64,000 nucleotides of DNA from Paraburkholderia phytofirmans PsJN (GCF_000020125.1 NC_010681.1:2418001-2482000), one strand, 5' to 3'. Positions 34,334 to 43,771 are shown, counted from the stretch's first letter. Notes: a model not told the origin generated them from the sequence alone. Translations and numbers: made by a program.

Positions 34334-35686
34334 ATGAAAGCGCAGCGTCCGCGTCCCCCGCAGTTTCCCGGCGAAGAGCCGCATGCCGAGTGGCGCGACC
34401 ATACCCTGCTGTATGTCGCCGTGGCGACGGTCATCATCCTGATGGTCACGCTGGTCGTCTGGCTGATCGATCCGGCGCCGCCCAGGACGATCACCCTAAG
34501 CGCCGGGCCGCATGACAGCTCGTTTTTCGTCGCCGCCGGGCAGTACCGGAAAATCCTCGCCCGCAACGGCATCAAGCTGAACGTGCTGGAGTCCGACGGC
34601 TCCGTGCAGAACCTGCAACGTCTGCTGGATCCGAAGCAGCACGTCGACGTCGCGCTCGTGCAAGGCGGCGTGGCCGACGGTCTCGACACCACGTCGCTGA
34701 TGTCGCTCGGCAGCGTTTTCTATATTCCGGTGGTGGTGTTCTATCGCGGTTCGGGCTTGAGCCAGCTTTCGCAACTGGAAGGCAAACGGATCGCCGTGGG
34801 CCGCGAAGGCAGCGGCACGCGCATGCTGGCGCTCAAACTGCTGGATGCGAACGGCATCGAGCCGGGCGGCGATTCCACGCTGGTCCCGAGCGACGGCCTG
34901 CAGGCCGCCACCCAGCTGGTGGCGGGCGAGGTGGACGCGGCGATCCTGAACGGCGACTCGGCCACGCGCGGGCTGATGCTGCGCCTGCTCAAGGTGCCCG
35001 GCGTCTCGGTGATGAACTTCGCGGAGGCGAGCGCCTATACGCGTCTTTTTCCGTATCTGGACCAGATCGACTTGCCGGCCGGCGTGCTGGATCTGAAGCG
35101 CCGGATTCCGCCGGAAACGGTGCATCTGATCAGCCCGACCGTCGAACTGGTGGCCCGCACCACGCTGCATCCGGCCATATCCGATCTGCTGATCGAAGCG
35201 GCGCAGGAAGTGCACGGCATGCCGGGGCTATTACAGCGGGCGGGAGAATTTCCGAGTCCGGTCGCGCGTGAATATCAGATCAGCGAGGACGCGCAGCGCT
35301 ACTACAAGACGGGCAAGAGCTTTCTGTACCGCACGCTGCCGTTCTGGCTGGCGAGCATCGGCGACCGTACGCTGGTTCTGCTGCTGCCGATGGCCGTGCT
35401 GCTGTTCCCGGCCATGCGCCTGATTCCCGCGCTGTACCGCTGGCGGGTGCGCTCGCGAATCTATCGCTACTATGGTTCGCTGATTGCGATCGAACGCGGC
35501 GCGCTCGCCGATTCGACCGACGAGGAGCGCAAGCGGCTCTTCGAGGAACTGGATCAGATCGAGGATTCGTTGAATCGGCTGCGCATGCCGCTCGCATACG
35601 CCGACGCGTTCTATGTGCTGCGCGAACACGTCGGCTTCGTGCGCAGCCGGCTGGGGGCTGCGTCGCGGCAAGGCGGCCACGCCTAG
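34334..35686 (+). CDS. TAXI-family (TRAP-type) solute-binding protein with membrane anchors
   Basis: A 450-residue protein. After a short cytoplasmic segment there is one TM helix (LLYVAVATVIILMVTLVVWL), then a TAXI-type substrate-binding domain (ITLSAGPHDSSFFVAAGQYR, VALVQGGVADGL, GKRIAVGREGSGTRMLALKL). A second hydrophobic segment (TLVLLLPMAVLLFPAMRLIP, near residue 350) is followed by a ~90-residue cytoplasmic tail with a helical, charged region. Ordinary TAXI proteins are ~320-residue periplasmic proteins working with a fused DctQM permease; none is encoded here. It may act as a sensor or scaffold. GGAG precedes ATG 34334. Confidence 0.82.
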   Translation: MKAQRPRPPQFPGEEPHAEWRDHTLLYVAVATVIILMVTLVVWLIDPAPPRTITLSAGPHDSSFFVAAGQYRKILARNGIKLNVLESDGSVQNLQRLLDPKQHVDVALVQGGVADGLDTTSLMSLGSVFYIPVVVFYRGSGLSQLSQLEGKRIAVGREGSGTRMLALKLLDANGIEPGGDSTLVPSDGLQAATQLVAGEVDAAILNGDSATRGLMLRLLKVPGVSVMNFAEASAYTRLFPYLDQIDLPAGVLDLKRRIPPETVHLISPTVELVARTTLHPAISDLLIEAAQEVHGMPGLLQRAGEFPSPVAREYQISEDAQRYYKTGKSFLYRTLPFWLASIGDRTLVLLLPMAVLLFPAMRLIPALYRWRVRSRIYRYYGSLIAIERGALADSTDEERKRLFEELDQIEDSLNRLRMPLAYADAFYVLREHVGFVRSRLGAASRQGGHA

Positions 35687-35732
35687 GCGGCGTGGCGGGT
35701 TTTACGCTTCGTGGGTGGCCGGTGAGTCCGGC

Positions 35733-36488
35733 CTACGCCTTGCCCGCTTCGCCATCCTGCGAGGCCGTGGCGGTTTCGGCCGGAGCGTTCGGCGCTTCGG
35801 CAGTGGCTTGCGCGGCGGCTTCAGCGTTCGGCTGCACGGCCGTCTCAGCGGACGCTTGCGTGACTGGCTCAGCCGCCGCTTGCGCGCTGGCCTCGCCGGT
35901 CGCGTTCGCCGCGCCGGCTGCCGCCTTCGCCGCGCCCCTGCCCGCGCGATGCGCCTGCAGACGCTGCGCACCGGCGGCTTCCTGCGCCGTAACCTTACCG
36001 GCCTCGGCGCCCGTCAGATCGACGCGCGCCGCGCCTTCCACGAGGGATTTCCAGTAGCGGCTGCCGCGGCACCAGGTCTTGATCGCGTCGCGCAACTCGG
36101 CTTCGCTCAGCGACAGATCCTTGGCGTGCACCACGAGGTCTTCGAAAATACCGACCTTGAGCGGCAGCTTGGGCGCCGGATTCTTGGGGAAGGCAATGGG
36201 GAAGCGCTTTTGCAGCCGCCCGATCGATTTCACCACCGGGTCCACCGGCTTTGCGTCCACCGCCGGTTTGGCGTCGGCTGCGGGCGCGGCACGGCGCGGC
36301 GGCGCGGGCTTGCGGGCAGGCCTCGCGCCCGGCTTGGCCGCGTCCTTGCCAGCGGGCCTGGAAACGTCCTTGGCCGGCTTGGATGCGTCCTTCGAAGCAG
36401 GCTTGGCGCCGGACTTCGCGGCAGGCGCAGCCTCGCGGCGAGCCGCGGCCAATTGCTTCTTCAGTTCAGCGAGTTGTTCGAAACCCAT
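35733..36488 (-). CDS. ProQ/FinO-domain RNA-binding protein
   Basis: A 251-residue protein with a central ProQ/FinO domain (KSIGRLQKRFPIAFPKNPAP, KVGIFEDLVVHAKDLSLSEA, RDAIKTWCRGSRYWKSLVEG). Such domains bind structured RNAs and act as RNA chaperones. It is framed by low-complexity parts: a Lys/Ala/Pro-rich N-terminal region (residues ~20-85) and an Ala/Glu/Thr-rich C-terminal tail (~185-251), both probably disordered. MGFEQLAELKKQLAAARRE at the start resembles the N-terminal helix of other Burkholderia members. ATG 36488 is used; an in-frame ATG 9 bp upstream is less likely. Confidence 0.87.
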   Translation of the reverse strand: MGFEQLAELKKQLAAARREAAPAAKSGAKPASKDASKPAKDVSRPAGKDAAKPGARPARKPAPPRRAAPAADAKPAVDAKPVDPVVKSIGRLQKRFPIAFPKNPAPKLPLKVGIFEDLVVHAKDLSLSEAELRDAIKTWCRGSRYWKSLVEGAARVDLTGAEAGKVTAQEAAGAQRLQAHRAGRGAAKAAAGAANATGEASAQAAAEPVTQASAETAVQPNAEAAAQATAEAPNAPAETATASQDGEAGKA

Positions 36489-36664
36489 AGCGCACAATCG
36501 ATCGAGAAAGACGAGATTGTAGCAGTGTAAGGAAACACATTCGTGACGAGGCCGCGCGGGCCCGCACGCCGGCTTGCGCGTATGCTCGGCGCGGTGCGTT
36601 TAAACTCGATGTTTGCGGCGCTTTCCGCCGTCTTTTTCCCCTTCCCGCCTCCGCCCCTGGCTTC

Positions 36665-37588
36665 ATGGACCTCAAGCAAATCCAGTATTTCATCGCGCTT
36701 TTCGAAGACGGCTCCGTCACGCGCGCGGCGAAACGGCTCAATATCGTCCAACCCGCGCTCAGCATGCAGATTTCGAAGCTCGAAACCGAATTGCGCCAGA
36801 AACTCTTCGAACGCGGCCCGCACGGCATGACGCCGACCGACGCGGCGCGCCAGATGTACCGCCTGTACACGCCGATCATGCGCGATATCGAGCGGGCCCG
36901 CGACCAGTTGAGCCGGCAGGACGCGATCGTGACGGGGCGCGTGTCGCTCGGCATGGTGTCGTCGGAGGCGGAAAGCGTACTGCCGGAGTCGCTCGCCAGG
37001 TTCAACGCGATGTTCCCGCAAGTGGAAGTGTCGGTCGCGGACGGATTCAGCGCGCAGTTGATCGACGCGGTCGAAGCGGGCCGGCTGGATGCGGCCATCA
37101 TCAACAAGCCGCGCGGGCGCCTCACGCTCGACATGGTGCCGCTGGTCGACGAGGAAATGGTGCTGGTAACCAGTGCCGCGCTAGGCCCGGACCTGCCGCC
37201 GGCGGTCGATGCCGCGCAGTTGGGCGGCATCGAACTGGTGCTGCCGACCCGCCGCAACGGCCTGCGCGGCGTGCTGGACGCCGCGCTGCTGGCCGCGGAC
37301 GTGGTCATCAAGCCAAAGTTCGAGATCGATCTGCTGAACACCATCGTGCAGTTCGTCGAACAGAGCAGTGTCGCGACGATCCTGCCGCGCGTGGTGGTTC
37401 AGCGCAAGGTCGACGAAGGCGTGCTGTGCGCACGCACCATCACGTCGCCGCCGATCGTGCGGCACATTATCCGCGTGAGCCATCCGAAGCGGCCGATCGG
37501 GCCCGCGGCGCACGCGCTGATCGAGATCATCGGCGACGAGATCCGGCGCGTGACGACGGGCGTGCCCGCCGACCCTTCCGCGAGCTAA
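36665..37588 (+). CDS. LysR-family regulator flanking the hmf cluster (HmfR1-like)
   Basis: A 307-residue LysR regulator: MDLKQIQYFIALFEDGSVTR, HTH AAKRLNIVQPALSMQISKLE, then an effector domain. It is a close paralogue of the LysR at 50032 at the other end of the hmf cluster; the first ~60 residues differ at few positions. Two LysR genes (hmfR1, hmfR2) accompany hmf genes in Cupriavidus basilensis, which supports the assignment. It ends in a 4-bp tail-to-tail overlap with the MFS gene. Which of the two is R1 or R2 cannot be told. Confidence 0.85.
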   Translation: MDLKQIQYFIALFEDGSVTRAAKRLNIVQPALSMQISKLETELRQKLFERGPHGMTPTDAARQMYRLYTPIMRDIERARDQLSRQDAIVTGRVSLGMVSSEAESVLPESLARFNAMFPQVEVSVADGFSAQLIDAVEAGRLDAAIINKPRGRLTLDMVPLVDEEMVLVTSAALGPDLPPAVDAAQLGGIELVLPTRRNGLRGVLDAALLAADVVIKPKFEIDLLNTIVQFVEQSSVATILPRVVVQRKVDEGVLCARTITSPPIVRHIIRVSHPKRPIGPAAHALIEIIGDEIRRVTTGVPADPSAS

Positions 37589-38961
37589 GCCGGCTCGCGC
37601 ACCGCGCCCTGCTCCAGCCGGCCGCGCGTTTCCGGCACGACGAACGCGCCGATCAGGAAAATCACGCTGATCGCCCCGACGAAGATCGCCAGCGTCATCG
37701 GCAACTCGCTCGCATCTTTCGCCACCAGCGAGACGGCGGTCGGCATCATCCCGCCGATCGCGAAGCCGATGTTCCATGAGAGCCCGGTGCCCGTCGCGCG
37801 AATCGCGGTCGGGAACCGTTCGTTCAGGAAAATCAGGATCGGCGCATAGCCCGCGCTGCCGAGCGCGCTGAGAATCACTGCGTAGACGCCGATCATCGTA
37901 ATGCTCTGCGCGGTGGGCAGCAGCAGGAACAGCGCGGGCAACGCGAACAGGCGAATCAGGCCGAGCCAGATGAACGCGCTCTTGCGCCCGATGAACGTGC
38001 TCAGATGCCCCGCCGCCACGGACGCGATCACGACCGCCACGCTGCAGATCAGCAGGATCGCCGCCGCGGCGCCATTCGGGGCGTGGCTGACCACCTTGAG
38101 GAAGGTGGGCAGATAGCCCGAGGTCAGGTAATAGCCGCTACCGCCGCCGATGGTCAGCAGCAGATTGACCAGGAGGATCGAGCGATAGTCGCGGGAAAAC
38201 AGCGTGCGCAGCGGCGAGCGCACGATTTCGACCGGCGTGTCGAGCTTCTGCGCGGCGGCCTTCGCGGCCTTTTCGGCGGCGAGCTTTTTCCACAGCGGCG
38301 ACTCTTCGAGACTGCTGAAGACGAACAGGCCGAGCACCGAGCTGATGATGCCGGTGAAGAACATGCAACGCCAGCCCCAGACATCGAACGCTGCGCCGGG
38401 AAACAGCGCGGACATCGCCAGATACGTGAGCGAAGCGAGCAACGCGCCGAGCCCCGCTCCGCCGCCGCCGATCAGCCCCGACACCGCGCCGCGATATTTC
38501 GGCGCGACCGATTCGGTGCCGATGGTGTGCGTCGACGCCACCACCCCGCCCACGAACACGCCCTGCACGAGCCGCAGCACGAGGAACAGGATCGGCGCGA
38601 CGAGCCCCACCTGCGCGACGGTCGGCAGCAAACCGAACGCGGCCGTCGAGAGGCCCACGCCCACCACGGCGATGATCATCGCGCCCTTGCGTCCGTGCCG
38701 GTCCGCGTACGAGCCGAACCATGCCGAACCCAGCGGGCGCATCAACAATGTCACGGCAAACGACGCATACACCGCCGCGAGCGAGAGCATCGCGTGCTCG
38801 GACGGAAAGAACAGCCGCCCGACCACCGGCGCGACGAACAGCAACACGAACAGATCGAACAGATCCAGTGCCCAGCCGAGGCACGAGGCCATTACTGCAC
38901 CCATCACTTGCCGCTGATCAACCGCGGGCAAGGCGGCGCCATTTTGCGCTGCTACGGACAT
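37585..38961 (-). CDS. MFS transporter of the hmf cluster
   Basis: A 458-residue 12-TM major facilitator (aromatic acid/metabolite symporter type): LGWALDLFDLFVLLFVAPVV in TM1, FGSYADRHGRKGAMI in the TM2-3 loop, LVQGVFVGGVVASTHTIGTE in TM4-5 and GHLSTFIGRKSAFI after TM8. A ~30-residue Lys/Ala-rich insertion (EKAAKAAAQKLDTPVE) occupies the central loop. It is the last gene of the minus-strand hmf series and probably imports 2-furoate or 2,5-furandicarboxylate. ATG 38961 is preferred over 38967 because AAGGAG then has proper spacing. Confidence 0.87.
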   Translation of the reverse strand: MSVAAQNGAALPAVDQRQVMGAVMASCLGWALDLFDLFVLLFVAPVVGRLFFPSEHAMLSLAAVYASFAVTLLMRPLGSAWFGSYADRHGRKGAMIIAVVGVGLSTAAFGLLPTVAQVGLVAPILFLVLRLVQGVFVGGVVASTHTIGTESVAPKYRGAVSGLIGGGGAGLGALLASLTYLAMSALFPGAAFDVWGWRCMFFTGIISSVLGLFVFSSLEESPLWKKLAAEKAAKAAAQKLDTPVEIVRSPLRTLFSRDYRSILLVNLLLTIGGGSGYYLTSGYLPTFLKVVSHAPNGAAAAILLICSVAVVIASVAAGHLSTFIGRKSAFIWLGLIRLFALPALFLLLPTAQSITMIGVYAVILSALGSAGYAPILIFLNERFPTAIRATGTGLSWNIGFAIGGMMPTAVSLVAKDASELPMTLAIFVGAISVIFLIGAFVVPETRGRLEQGAVREPA

Positions 38962-39054
38962 CGTCATCTCCTTGACTATCTGGGGGCCGTCTCGCGATCG
39001 TCCCCGTTGGTAGGCACGTTCTCTTGCACGTGCTCTTGGTGGTGTTAAGAAACC

Positions 39055-40788
39055 TTATGGCGAGGCCGCGGTGAGCGGCGCCGTAGTCGGTGCAGCGTTT
39101 GCCGCGTGCCGCACGAGCATCGCATCGGCGATTTTTTCGGCCATCATGATGGTCGGGATATTCGTGTTCGCCGAGGGCAGCCGCGGCATCAGCGACGCAT
39201 CGACCACCCGCAGGCCGTACGCGCCGTGCACGCGGCCCGACGTGTCGGTCACGGCCATGACGTCGTGCGCGTCGCCCATCCGGCAGGTGCCGCTCGCGTG
39301 CCACACGCCGAACACATTGGCGCGGATGAAGTCTTCGAGCGCGCCGGGCTCGGTGAGCAGCGCGGACATGCGCTGCCCGCGCGTGAAGAAACGCTCGATC
39401 AGCAGACGCCGCAACGGCGCGGGCGTATCGAGCAGCATGCCGAGCAGCGAAGTCAGCGCCGCATTGCCCTCGCCAACGCGGCTTAGCGCTTTCACACGCG
39501 GTGAGAACGCGGCCGGAAAAAAGTCGCGCGGGTTGTCGCCGAGACCCGACGCTTCGACGATTTTCGCGAGCATCCGCACGCCGTACGCGAGGCGCGCGAG
39601 ATCGCGCGGATCGTCGAGCAGATTCAGATCGACGCGCGGCGCCACGGCCGGATCAGCGGACACGAGTTGCACACGGCCGCGCGAATAAGGCCGGTTGCAC
39701 CAGAGAAAAAACAAACCGAGCCGGTTGCCGAGCGTATGCCATGCAGCGCGCGTCGCACTCGACAGATACAGATCGGATTCGTCGCAACCCGCAACGCCCG
39801 AGGTAAAACGCGCCGCCGTCATACTCGCGCGACGGCGCGACAGCGGCATGCGAAAACGCCGTTCTAGAAAATGACAGAACGTGAGCGACGGATGATCCTG
39901 CAGATTGCGTCCCACGCCCGGCAGATCGATCTTGCAGCCGATGCCGAGCGCGTCGAGTTCCGACTTTGCGCCGATGCCCGCCCGCATCAGCAACGCGGGC
40001 GATTGCAACGCGCCCGCGCTGACCACGACCTCATTGGCGTCGAAACGGATGCGCGCGCCGCCATGCTCCACCGCGACCACGCCACGCGCGACACACCCTT
40101 CCATGACAATCGACTCGACGCGCAAGTCAGCGTAAATGTGCAGATTGCGGCGCTGACGCGTCGCCCCGTCGAGATAGGCCGCCGCGGTCGATACGCGCCG
40201 GTCGTCGAGATTCGAAAACGCGCCGGGAAAATAGCCGTCGCCGAATTCGGCGTTCTGATCTTGCAGGCTCGCGAAACCGTTTTTCCGCATGCCGCTGGCG
40301 AAGGCATCGCAGAACGCTGGCCAGTAGGCCGGCAGAATGCGGCGAATCGGCACCGGCCCGTCTCTGCCGTGCAGTTCGCCGGCGGGAAAATCCACATCGC
40401 GTTCGAGCTTGCGGAAATACGGCAGCACGTCCTGCCATGCCCAGCCGGTTGCACCGTTGGCGGCCCAGTCGTCGTAGTCGCGCGGCAGGCCGCGATTGGC
40501 CGACTGTACGTTGATGCTCGAACCGCCGCCCATCACGCGGCCCTGTTCGTAGACACGAGGCGCGGCGCCGCGCGTGGCGCTTGCCTTCAGCTGCGGCCAG
40601 ATGTATTCGTCGCCGCAGAAAACCGGCATTGGATAGCTGTCGAGAATCGCCGCAGGCACGTTGCCCGGCGGCGTATCCGCGCCCGCTTCGATCAGCGCGA
40701 CGCGCAACGACGGAATTGCCGACAGGCGATGCGCGAGCACGCACCCTGCCGATCCACCGCCAACGATCACGTAATCGAAGCGCTCCAT
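39055..40788 (-). CDS. hmfH: HMF/furfural oxidoreductase (GMC family)
   Basis: A 577-residue FAD-dependent GMC oxidoreductase. The N-terminal FAD-binding motif is DYVIVGGGSAGCVLAHRLS; GRVMGGGSSINVQSANRGLP is GMC signature 1 and ALQSPALLMRAGIG matches signature 2. The C terminus has the catalytic His in VWHASGTCRMG and the second conserved position in NTNIPTIMMAEKIAD. In the HMF pathway HmfH oxidises HMF and its alcohol/aldehyde derivatives to 2,5-furandicarboxylate, and furfuryl alcohol/furfural to furoate. It lies between hmfE and the MFS gene on the same strand, which supports hmfH over a general choline-dehydrogenase-like annotation. Confidence 0.87.
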   Translation of the reverse strand: MERFDYVIVGGGSAGCVLAHRLSAIPSLRVALIEAGADTPPGNVPAAILDSYPMPVFCGDEYIWPQLKASATRGAAPRVYEQGRVMGGGSSINVQSANRGLPRDYDDWAANGATGWAWQDVLPYFRKLERDVDFPAGELHGRDGPVPIRRILPAYWPAFCDAFASGMRKNGFASLQDQNAEFGDGYFPGAFSNLDDRRVSTAAAYLDGATRQRRNLHIYADLRVESIVMEGCVARGVVAVEHGGARIRFDANEVVVSAGALQSPALLMRAGIGAKSELDALGIGCKIDLPGVGRNLQDHPSLTFCHFLERRFRMPLSRRRASMTAARFTSGVAGCDESDLYLSSATRAAWHTLGNRLGLFFLWCNRPYSRGRVQLVSADPAVAPRVDLNLLDDPRDLARLAYGVRMLAKIVEASGLGDNPRDFFPAAFSPRVKALSRVGEGNAALTSLLGMLLDTPAPLRRLLIERFFTRGQRMSALLTEPGALEDFIRANVFGVWHASGTCRMGDAHDVMAVTDTSGRVHGAYGLRVVDASLMPRLPSANTNIPTIMMAEKIADAMLVRHAANAAPTTAPLTAASP

Positions 40789-40833
40789 CCGCCTGCCTCC
40801 TTTATTTGGGTTCGCTCTTGCCCGACGTTCGCA

Positions 40834-41640
40834 TCAACTGCCGCGAAACACCGGCTTGCGCTTACCGTGAAACGCCTCGACGCCTTCGCGGAAATCATCC
40901 GAGGCGCGCAAACGGCTATAGCAGTGTCCTTCGAGTTCGATCGCGATCGACAGCGGCGCGTCCTCGGTGTCGTTGAGCAGCTTCTTCGCGGTGCGTTGCG
41001 CGAGCGGCGAGAACGCGCGCAATTCGTCCACCAGCGCGTCGGTCGCCGCTTCGAGTTCGGAGTCGGCCACGCATTCGACCGCGATACCCCATTCGTAAGC
41101 CTGCTTGCCCGGAATCCGGCGCGAGCGCATCACGATGTCCTTGGTGCGGCCGATGCCGACCATCTGCTGCAAGCGGGCCGAGCCGCCCGAGCCCGGAATC
41201 TGCCCGAGCTTCTGTTCCGGCAGCGCGTAGAAAGTGGTGTCGGTGGCAATGCGGAAATCACACGCAAGCGACAGTTCAAAGCCCACGCCAAAACAGAAAC
41301 CGCGATTGGCGGCGATCACCGGCTTCGAGCAACGCGCGGGCGCGGCGATGTTCCAGGCGAGCTTCGACACGGTTTCCGGCGATGCTTCGAGAAAGCCCTT
41401 GATGTCGCCGCCGCTCGAAAAATGTTCGCCCTTGGCGCGCACCACGATCACACGCACACGCGGGTCGTCGTCGAGCGCCTCGAAGGCGGCGCGCAACTGG
41501 TCGCGCGCGTGCATCGAGATCACGTTCAGCGGCGGCCGGTGCAGGATGATGTCGGCCCGCTCGCGCTGCGCGTCGATCTCGATGGAAAAGCCTTCGAGGT
41601 CCTGCAGCAGGCTCTGGCCGCGGTGGGTCAAATCGGTCAT
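40834..41640 (-). CDS. hmfE: Crotonase-family 2-oxoglutaroyl-CoA hydrolase (HmfE)
   Basis: A 268-residue enoyl-CoA hydratase/isomerase-fold protein: PPLNVISMHARDQLRAAFEA, oxyanion loop KGEHFSSGGDIKGFLE, and NRGFCFGVGFELSLACDFRI. By sequence alone it would be called an enoyl-CoA hydratase; the hmf context (directly after hmfD, 3 bp gap) identifies it as HmfE, which is proposed to act on the ring-opened CoA ester to give 2-oxoglutarate. It has no stand-alone fatty-acid context. Confidence 0.85.
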   Translation of the reverse strand: MTDLTHRGQSLLQDLEGFSIEIDAQRERADIILHRPPLNVISMHARDQLRAAFEALDDDPRVRVIVVRAKGEHFSSGGDIKGFLEASPETVSKLAWNIAAPARCSKPVIAANRGFCFGVGFELSLACDFRIATDTTFYALPEQKLGQIPGSGGSARLQQMVGIGRTKDIVMRSRRIPGKQAYEWGIAVECVADSELEAATDALVDELRAFSPLAQRTAKKLLNDTEDAPLSIAIELEGHCYSRLRASDDFREGVEAFHGKRKPVFRGS

Positions 41641-41643
41641 GAG

Positions 41644-43221
41644 TTACTCCTTGGTGGTTTCCGTATGAGGTGCAATGGCTTCGCCGTGGGCGTCGCGCTG
41701 GTACTCGCCGGCGGACAGCTTGCGGCGCAGAATCTTGCCGACCGGCGACTTCGGTATGTCGTCGACGAACACGTATTCGCGCGGACGCTTGAAGTTCACG
41801 AGGTCGGAGGTGCGGCAATGGGCGTCGAGCGCGTCGGCATCGACGTAGACGCGGCGTTTGACGAAGGCGACCACGCGCTGGCCCCAGCGCTCGTCCTTCA
41901 CGCCGGCCACCGCAACCTCGTCGACCGCGGGATGCAGCGACAGCACCGACTCGATATCGACCGGCGAAATGTTCTCGCCGCCGCTGATGATCATGTCGTC
42001 GACGCGGCCCGACACGTACAGGTCGCCTTCGGCGTCGAAGAATCCGGTGTCGCCCGTGAAGTACCAGCCGTCGCGCAACGATTTGGCGTTCGCGTCGGGA
42101 CGGTTCCAGTAGCCTTCGAAGGCTTCGTCGCCGAGCAGGTCGGCGATGATCTGGCCTTCCTCGCCCACTTGCGCCAGCTCTTCGGGCGTAATGGCGTCGA
42201 GCCTGACCACGCGCAAACGCGTATTGATACCCGCGCGCCCCGCGCTGCCCGGCTTGCGCGTGGCGTCCTGATCGATGCTGAAGGTGTAGACCTCGGACGA
42301 GCCATAGTGATTGACGAACAGCTCCGGTTCGAACGCCGCCGAGAGGCGCTTGAGCAAACCGTCGTTCATCGGCGCGCCGGCGAAACCGAGCTTCTTCACC
42401 GTGGACGTATCCGTCGGCGCGAAAGCCGGATCGGCCAGCAGATCGTGATACAGCGTCGGAACCAGGTAAAGGCAGGTGAGCTTGTGCTGCGCGATCGCAT
42501 CGAGTGCGAAGCGCGCATTCCAGCGGCGCACGCAGACGAACAGGCCGTCCACCAGCGCCATCGAGAGCAGCGAGCGCACGCCCATGGTGTGATAAAGCGG
42601 CATCACGCCGAGCGTGCGTTCGCCGTGGCCGTACAGATTCTGTGCGACATGCGCGAGCGCGGCGGCGCGTTCGTGCCGATGACGGCGCGGCACGCCTTTC
42701 GCCTTGCCGGTGGTGCCCGAGGTGTAGAGAATCAGCGAGTAGTCGTCGGCATTCGCGCGGGTATGGCCGGCGTTCAGCGCGTCCGGCGTGCTCTGGGCCA
42801 TGAGCGTTTCGAAGCTCGCGGTGCGGCCTTGCGCGTCATCGAGACCGATACGCGGCACACGTTGCGCGGCGGGACTTTGCGCAACGGCATCGGCGCACAC
42901 CGGCTCGTACACGATGGCTTTCACGCCGGCGTCGGTCACGCAGTATTCGAGTTCATCGGGTTTCGCGCGCCAGTTCAGCGGCACGATCACCACGCCCGCG
43001 AACTGGCAGGCCCAATGCAGGGTCGCCATTTCCCAGCGGTTTTGCAGTACGACCAGCAAGCGGTCGCCATGCACGAGACCCAGGCCGCGCAGACCTTCGG
43101 CCACCTTCACGATGAGCCGGTGCCACTGCGCGTACGTCAGCGTAAGTTCGCCGTCGACGATAGCGAGCGCATTGGGGCTGCGTTCCACGCTCTGTAAAAA
43201 AGTTCGGCCGAGGTCAAGCAT
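41644..43221 (-). CDS. hmfD: 2-Furoyl-CoA synthetase (acid:CoA ligase, AMP-forming)
   Basis: A 525-residue ANL-superfamily ligase. Core motifs: P-loop LILYTSGTTGKAKGVPRRH, FVNHYGSSEVYTFS, GWYFTGDTGFFDAEGDLYVSGR with the hinge, and the C-terminal catalytic Lys region in DDIPKSPVGKILRRKL. In the hmf pathway HmfD activates 2-furoate to furoyl-CoA. ATG 43221 overlaps the end of hmfC by 8 bp. General similarity would also allow benzoate- or hydroxybenzoate-CoA ligase; the adjoining hmfABC and hmfE favour furoate. Confidence 0.9.
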   Translation of the reverse strand: MLDLGRTFLQSVERSPNALAIVDGELTLTYAQWHRLIVKVAEGLRGLGLVHGDRLLVVLQNRWEMATLHWACQFAGVVIVPLNWRAKPDELEYCVTDAGVKAIVYEPVCADAVAQSPAAQRVPRIGLDDAQGRTASFETLMAQSTPDALNAGHTRANADDYSLILYTSGTTGKAKGVPRRHRHERAAALAHVAQNLYGHGERTLGVMPLYHTMGVRSLLSMALVDGLFVCVRRWNARFALDAIAQHKLTCLYLVPTLYHDLLADPAFAPTDTSTVKKLGFAGAPMNDGLLKRLSAAFEPELFVNHYGSSEVYTFSIDQDATRKPGSAGRAGINTRLRVVRLDAITPEELAQVGEEGQIIADLLGDEAFEGYWNRPDANAKSLRDGWYFTGDTGFFDAEGDLYVSGRVDDMIISGGENISPVDIESVLSLHPAVDEVAVAGVKDERWGQRVVAFVKRRVYVDADALDAHCRTSDLVNFKRPREYVFVDDIPKSPVGKILRRKLSAGEYQRDAHGEAIAPHTETTKE

Positions 43222-43771
43222 GAGCGGCCTCCACGGTTTCACTAGCCGCTTCGCCTTGCCGGCGCCGTGCCGCCACGTCGAGCACCGCGGCGACGATCGG
43301 CGTATAGCCCGTACAGCGGCACAGATGGCCCGAGAGCATGTCGCGCACTTGCGCTTCACTCGGATCGGGCACACGTTGCAGATAGTCCGCGCACGACATC
43401 AGTATCCCGGCCGTACAGAACCCGCACTGCAGCGCGTGATGCCGCTGGAACGCCTGCTGCAGATCGCCGAGTTGCATGTCGGGTGCGAGTCCCTCCACGG
43501 TGTCGATGCGGCGGCCGTCGGCCTGCACCGCCAGCATCAGGCACGAGCGTCCCGCCACGCCGTCCACGTGCACCGTGCACGCGCCGCACACGCCATGCTC
43601 GCAGCCGACGTGCGTGCCGGTCGCGCCCAGTTCCTGACGGATGAAATCCGACAGCAGCTCGCGCGGCTCGCAATAGCCGCTGCGTTCACGGCCATTGAGC
43701 GTCAGCGTGACGCATTGCCGTTCGCCCTGCCGCATTACGTGCATGACGTTGCCGTTCGATGTGTTGCTCAC
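43214..43771 (-). CDS. hmfC: 2-Furoyl-CoA dehydrogenase, 2Fe-2S subunit
   Basis: A 185-residue small subunit of a xanthine-oxidase-family molybdenum hydroxylase. The N-terminal plant-type cluster uses Cys57, 62, 65 and 77 (GCEHGVCGACTVHVDG, RSC); the helical domain binds the second cluster through Cys116, 119, 151 and 153 (QCGFCTAG, HLCRCTGY). GTG 43771 is chosen as start because it overlaps the hmfB stop (GTGA), a typical coupled junction; a downstream ATG at 43744 would remove nine residues. Confidence 0.92.
   Translation of the reverse strand: MSNTSNGNVMHVMRQGERQCVTLTLNGRERSGYCEPRELLSDFIRQELGATGTHVGCEHGVCGACTVHVDGVAGRSCLMLAVQADGRRIDTVEGLAPDMQLGDLQQAFQRHHALQCGFCTAGILMSCADYLQRVPDPSEAQVRDMLSGHLCRCTGYTPIVAAVLDVAARRRQGEAASETVEAAHA

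Noticed and set aside
39871..43197. An 1108-codon open frame on the plus strand antisense to hmfH, hmfE and hmfD
   Set aside because: High GC makes long antisense frames common. It has no recognisable domain, is rich in Arg/His/Ala and lies exactly opposite three well-supported genes.
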